From NCBI GenBank assembly GCA_018609045.1, contig JABAYK010000173.1, positions 4,471 through 50,899 on the forward strand: 46,429 nucleotides of DNA, in the 5' to 3' direction. Below, in pieces: positions 43,021 through 46,429 of the stretch; the stretch's first letter is position 1, and each line of letters opens with the position of its first letter. Both the position numbers and the translations under genes were made by a program. The notes beneath the pieces were generated by a model, which saw nothing but the letters and a program-made list of their open reading frames with translations, was not told the DNA's origin and did not search any database. Source of the DNA: Flavobacteriales bacterium. GTDB taxonomy: Bacteria > Bacteroidota > Bacteroidia > Flavobacteriales_G > Salibacteraceae.

Positions 43021-44400
43021 ATGTTTAAGAAACATTTTTATTTATTCTTCCTCGTATTCTTTGTATTTGGTTTTACGGCCAAGGCTCAAAGACCTGTTTC
43101 AAGCAATGTTCCAACCAACAGAATTTTGTTTATTTACGATGCCTCCAATTCTATGAATGGAACTTGGCAAAGTGGTAAAAAGAACGAAATAGCAAAGTCT
43201 TTGATTTCAAAAGCTTTGGATAGTTTAAAAGGCAACCCAAATGTTGAGTTGGCTCTTAGGGTTTATGGTCATCAATACGATTATAGAACTGGCCAAAATT
43301 GTGAAGACACCAAACTAGAAGTGCCGTTTGCCAAATACAACGTTGAAAAGATTAAAGCCAGGCTTGATAAAATAAAAGCCCAAGGAACCACGCCAATTGC
43401 CAAAACCCTAGAAAAGTCAGAATTCGATTTTCCTCCATGCGACAATTGCAGAAACATCATCATTTTAATTACTGATGGAATTGAAGAATGTGATGGAGAT
43501 CCTTGTGCGGTTTCAAGGGCATTACAAGCAAACGGAATTGTTTTAAAACCTTTTGTAATTGGCATTGGCTTAGACCCTAACTTTATAAAATCTTTTGAGT
43601 GTATTGGTAATTTTTATGATGCATCAGATGAAAAAACATTCCAAACCGTTTTGGGTATTGTAATCTCTCAAGCGTTAAACAATACTTCGGCACAAGTAAA
43701 CTTGTTAGATGCCAACCAAAGACCAAATGAATCCAATGTAAACATGACTTTTCAAGACATGTACACAAATAAAATAATCTACAATTTTATACATGCCTTA
43801 AACTCAAAAGGTTTACCCGATACTTTAAAATTAGAACCTTTGCATACTTATAGAATTAAAGTTCATACCATTCCACCAGTTGAAAAAGACTCAGTAATTA
43901 TTACACCCGGCATTCACAATATTATTGGAATTCCTGCTGCTCAAGGATTTCTAGATATTAAAATGAGTGGTTTGGTAAAAAACAACTTTGAAGTTATTGT
44001 TAGAAAGGCAGGCGAAATGAAAACGCTTCATGTTCAAGAAACCAATTCTACTGTAAAATACCTAACTGGCAAATACGATTTAGAAGTTCTCTCCTACCCT
44101 AGAGTTTACTTTAACAATGTAGAAGTTTTGCAAAGCCATACCACCACAATAGAGTTTCCTCCGCCAGGTATTGCAACCATAATTAGGTCTACAAGTGGTA
44201 GAACAGATATTTACAAAGAAGAAAATAACACCTTAAATTGGGTTTACCAATTGGCAGAAAACTCAAGGAGTGAAAACTTGTATTTGCAACCAGGCAACTA
44301 TAGGGTAATTCACAAACCAAAAAGCGCAATAAGCTCATCATTTACCACAGAACAAAAATTAATTATAAAATCAGGTTCATCCACATCAATAAGATTCTAA
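43021..44400 (+). CDS. exported von Willebrand factor A (VWA) domain protein
   Basis: About 459 residues from ATG 43021; this start gives a clear signal peptide (MFKKHFYL...FTAKAQ), which the TTG at 42982 would not. The VWA domain spans about 32-225, with metal-site DASNS (Asp40, Ser42, Ser44), the GTTPIAK threonine near 123-124 and the ITDGIEECDGDPC motif (about 150-162). Paired cysteines (CPPC-like CDNC, CDGDPC) suggest disulfides in the periplasm or outside. The C-terminal half (about 230-459) is beta-rich, resembling repeated Ig- or PEGA-like modules (GNYRVIHK, GKYDLEVLSYP). It may bind ligand or matrix. Its place between the two transketolase halves, 1 base before the second, is unexpected. 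Confidence 0.88.
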   Translation: MFKKHFYLFFLVFFVFGFTAKAQRPVSSNVPTNRILFIYDASNSMNGTWQSGKKNEIAKSLISKALDSLKGNPNVELALRVYGHQYDYRTGQNCEDTKLEVPFAKYNVEKIKARLDKIKAQGTTPIAKTLEKSEFDFPPCDNCRNIIILITDGIEECDGDPCAVSRALQANGIVLKPFVIGIGLDPNFIKSFECIGNFYDASDEKTFQTVLGIVISQALNNTSAQVNLLDANQRPNESNVNMTFQDMYTNKIIYNFIHALNSKGLPDTLKLEPLHTYRIKVHTIPPVEKDSVIITPGIHNIIGIPAAQGFLDIKMSGLVKNNFEVIVRKAGEMKTLHVQETNSTVKYLTGKYDLEVLSYPRVYFNNVEVLQSHTTTIEFPPPGIATIIRSTSGRTDIYKEENNTLNWVYQLAENSRSENLYLQPGNYRVIHKPKSAISSSFTTEQKLIIKSGSSTSIRF

Positions 44401-44401
44401 C

Positions 44402-45355
44402 ATGAAAAAATACGTTGTACAAAATCAAAAAGATACTCGTTCAGGCTTTGGCGAAGGTTTAGCAGAATTAGGAAAAGAAAACCCAAATGTTGTTGCCCTT
44501 TGTGCTGATTTAACAGGAAGTTTGAAAATGAATGAATTTGAAAACAATCATCCTGATAGATTTTTTCAAGTTGGAATAGCAGAAGCAAACATGATGGGCA
44601 TTGCAGCGGGTATGACCATAGGAGGAAAAATACCTTTTACAGGAACTTTTGCCAATTTTAGTACAGGCCGTGTTTACGATCAAATTAGACAAAGCATTGC
44701 TTACTCTGAAAAAAACGTAAAAATATGTGCTTCGCATGCTGGTTTAACCTTGGGTGAAGATGGCGCTACACATCAAATATTAGAAGATATTGGATTGATG
44801 AAAATGTTGCCAAACATGGTTGTTATTAATCCTTGTGATTTTAACCAAACAAAAGCTGCAACTAAAGCAATTGCCGATTATCATGGTCCAGTTTATTTAA
44901 GATTTGGTAGACCAAAAGTGGCCAACTTTACCCCTGAAAATCAAAAGTTTGAAATTGGAAAAGCAGTAATGCTTAACGAAGGAAAAGATGTAACCATAAT
45001 TGCTACCGGACATTTGGTTTGGAAGGCCATTGAAGCAGGTCAAATTTTAGCCGAAGCAGGAATTGATGCTGAAATAATCAACATACATACAATCAAACCT
45101 TTAGATGAAGAAGCTATTTTAAATTCGGCAAGAAAAACAAAATGTGTTGTTACTGCTGAAGAGCATCAAATGAATGGTGGTTTAGGCGATAGTGTTGCCC
45201 AGTGTTTGGCAAGAAACTTCCCTCTTCCTCAAGAGTTTGTAGCTGTAAATGATAGTTTTGGCGAAAGTGGTACACCAGAAGAACTTCTTGAAAAATATGG
45301 ATTGGGTGCTTCAAATATTGTTGACGCTGCAAAAAAAGCTTTCAATAGAAAATAA
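44402..45355 (+). CDS. transketolase, C-terminal (pyrimidine-binding) subunit
   Basis: The 317-residue C half of transketolase. The pyrimidine-binding domain (about 5-165) includes DLTGSLKMNEF, FFQVGIAEANMMGIAAGMTIGGKIPFTGTFANF with the catalytic glutamate of IAEANM, and SHAGLTLGEDGATHQ. The C-terminal transketolase domain (about 185-315) has the IIATGHLVWKA and TAEEHQMNGGLGDSV motifs. It should form a heterotetramer with the N subunit. The start codon is 1 base after the VWA stop. The sigma factor gene follows after 11 bases. Confidence 0.94.
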   Translation: MKKYVVQNQKDTRSGFGEGLAELGKENPNVVALCADLTGSLKMNEFENNHPDRFFQVGIAEANMMGIAAGMTIGGKIPFTGTFANFSTGRVYDQIRQSIAYSEKNVKICASHAGLTLGEDGATHQILEDIGLMKMLPNMVVINPCDFNQTKAATKAIADYHGPVYLRFGRPKVANFTPENQKFEIGKAVMLNEGKDVTIIATGHLVWKAIEAGQILAEAGIDAEIINIHTIKPLDEEAILNSARKTKCVVTAEEHQMNGGLGDSVAQCLARNFPLPQEFVAVNDSFGESGTPEELLEKYGLGASNIVDAAKKAFNRK

Positions 45356-45366
45356 TATGGGTTTGC

Positions 45367-45906
45367 ATGAGTAACCCCACTGAAGACAACCAAATTAAAG
45401 CTTATTTATTGGCAGGTGAAGATGAAAAAGCTTTTCAATTTCTTGTTTCAACTTACCAAAAAAAACTTTATTACCAAATAAGGCGAATTGTTACTTTTCA
45501 CGATGATGCAGATGATATTTTGCAGGAGGTTTTAATCAATATTTGGAAAAATATAAAAAACTTCAAATGGGAATCTGCGCTAAATTCTTGGTTGTATCGC
45601 ATTGCAACAAACGAATGCCTTCAACATATCAGAAAAAATAAAAAAAGGTCAAACCAAATATCTGCTGACGAATACCAAAATTTGCTTCATGCAGATGTTT
45701 TTTTTGATGGTGATGAATTTGAATTAAAACTTCAAACGGCTATTGCACAATTGCCTGATAAGCAGAGAATTGTTTTTACATACAAATACTTTGAAGACTT
45801 AAAATATGAAGAGATTCAAACAATTTTAGGCGGTTCTGTTGGTTCATTAAAAGCTTCTTACCATCATGCAGTAAAAAAAATAGAAGAATTTGTAAATTCC
45901 AATTAA
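45367..45906 (+). CDS. ECF-type RNA polymerase sigma factor
   Basis: A 179-residue sigma-70 family extracytoplasmic factor. Region 2 (about 27-95) has DDADDILQEVLINIWKN and SWLYRIATNECLQHIRKNKKR. Region 4 (about 125-175) has AIAQLPDKQRIVFTYKYFEDLKYEEIQTILGGSVGSLKASYHHAVKKI, a helix-turn-helix for the -35-like element. It is followed after 30 bases by a probable membrane-bound anti-sigma protein, the normal arrangement. It sits at the end of the transketolase operon and would switch on an unknown regulon. Confidence 0.92.
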   Translation: MSNPTEDNQIKAYLLAGEDEKAFQFLVSTYQKKLYYQIRRIVTFHDDADDILQEVLINIWKNIKNFKWESALNSWLYRIATNECLQHIRKNKKRSNQISADEYQNLLHADVFFDGDEFELKLQTAIAQLPDKQRIVFTYKYFEDLKYEEIQTILGGSVGSLKASYHHAVKKIEEFVNSN

Positions 45907-45936
45907 ACCTTTTACCAAAAATTTCATCTAACAATT

Positions 45937-46338
45937 GTGTTCAACCTAGAAAATCATAAAAAGAAGATCAGCAAAAACCCATTTGCTACTCCTGAAAATT
46001 ATTTTGAGGATAATGAGAAAAAAGCTTTGCAGAAAATAAAGTCTCTGCCAAAAGAAAACTCTCGAAAAATATTTTACCCCTTAATTTATATTTCAGGCGC
46101 CGCTGCAGCTGTTTTTATATTGTTCTTTTCTATTCAAAACACAACAGAAATAAACCAAAATTTAAATTCAATAAATCTAACTTCTTCAGATATTCCTTAC
46201 GATTATTTTGATGACTTAACAATTGATGAAGTTTCAGAAAATATTACAGTATTAGATTCATCAAATTACGAAACCATAGATTATTTGTTAGATGAAGATA
46301 TTTCCCTAGAATTAATTGCAGAAAACTACTCCTTATGA
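45937..46338 (+). CDS. probable anti-sigma factor, single-pass membrane protein
   Basis: A 133-residue protein starting at GTG 45937. The N-terminal cytoplasmic part (1-45) begins with the NPFATPENYFEDNEKKAL pattern often found in proteins encoded beside Bacteroidota ECF sigma factors. One transmembrane helix follows (about 47-64) and then an acidic extracytoplasmic tail. No ZAS zinc motif is visible. The role is assigned from position next to the sigma gene and from the membrane topology; sequence alone would leave it unknown. It overlaps the next gene by 4 bases. Confidence 0.6.
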   Translation: MFNLENHKKKISKNPFATPENYFEDNEKKALQKIKSLPKENSRKIFYPLIYISGAAAAVFILFFSIQNTTEINQNLNSINLTSSDIPYDYFDDLTIDEVSENITVLDSSNYETIDYLLDEDISLELIAENYSL

Positions 46339-46429
46339 AAAACTTATTCCTTTCATTTATTTTAATTTTTTCGATTTCAATCTCTATGGCTCAATTGCCA
46401 ATGGATGAAAACATAAACCAAGGAAAAAA
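46335..46429 (+). CDS. start of an exported protein, cut by the window edge
   Basis: ATG 46335 overlaps the previous stop (ATGA). The first 31 codons encode a clear signal peptide (MKNLFLSFILIFSISISMAQ) and a few polar residues. Proteins in this place after an ECF sigma and anti-sigma are often Spy/CpxP-like sensors, but too little is present to judge. Confidence 0.6.
   Translation, partial: MKNLFLSFILIFSISISMAQLPMDENINQGK

Noticed and set aside
1..46429. tRNA, rRNA, CRISPR arrays, intact insertion sequences, replication origin
   Set aside because: I looked in the gaps between genes on both strands and saw no cloverleaf, repeat-spacer pattern, transposase or DnaA-box cluster.

Overview
The window comes from an AT-rich member of the Bacteroidota, most likely a marine flavobacterium-like organism (order Flavobacteriales or close to it). 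Three things point there. It carries type IX secretion (T9SS) cargo with type A and type B sorting domains plus PorP/SprF-like and PorE-like partners. Several genes have the Bacteroidota promoter pattern TTG-N17-23-TAnnTTTG. It also has a proteobacterial-style (DTE) proteorhodopsin. Assignment below the phylum is inference.

Layout. 0.2-6.9 kb: a T9SS/adhesion trio (giant type B cargo, PorP/SprF barrel, TPR-PD40-OmpA protein). 7-13.6 kb: an alpha/beta hydrolase, FKBP lipoprotein isomerase, uvrB and an M16 peptidase. 13.8-16.6 kb: a Mn-type superoxide dismutase (minus strand), then a tight plus-strand operon of gpmA, a SIMPL protein and two tandem BT0820-like HAD paralogs. 16.6-20.5 kb: about 1 kb of eroded DNA, then the light module of a green-type H+-pumping proteorhodopsin and a single 671-residue gene that fuses lycopene beta-cyclase (CrtY) to the Brp/Blh beta-carotene dioxygenase. 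This fusion is the most striking feature: one polypeptide should take lycopene to beta-carotene to retinal, right beside the opsin that uses it. 20.6-25.8 kb: a broken arylsulfotransferase-like gene and a two-gene NAD-linked formate dehydrogenase (Mo catalytic subunit plus a NuoE-NuoF fused diaphorase subunit). 25.8-34.2 kb, all minus strand: a DUF4173-like membrane protein, a sulfotransferase, a small unknown gene, a YceI-porin-YceI operon, a LamG T9SS cargo, a PH-like/DUF58 pair and thioredoxin. 34.2-38.5 kb: DNA polymerase III alpha with an N-terminal proofreading exonuclease domain. 38.5-39.6 kb: a scar holding an integrase C-terminal remnant and an orphan beta-rich fragment. 39.7-46.4 kb: ychF, a lipoprotein, and a long plus-strand operon of transketolase N half, an exported VWA protein, transketolase C half, an ECF sigma factor, a probable anti-sigma protein and the start of a further exported protein.

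Taken together this is mostly core chromosome with a light-plus-formate energy-supplement block (proteorhodopsin, retinal synthesis, formate dehydrogenase) set between housekeeping operons. The upstream carotenoid genes (crtE, crtB, crtI) are not in the window, so lycopene must be made elsewhere. No tRNA, rRNA, CRISPR array or intact insertion sequence was seen. All family calls are by reading motifs; no database search was run.
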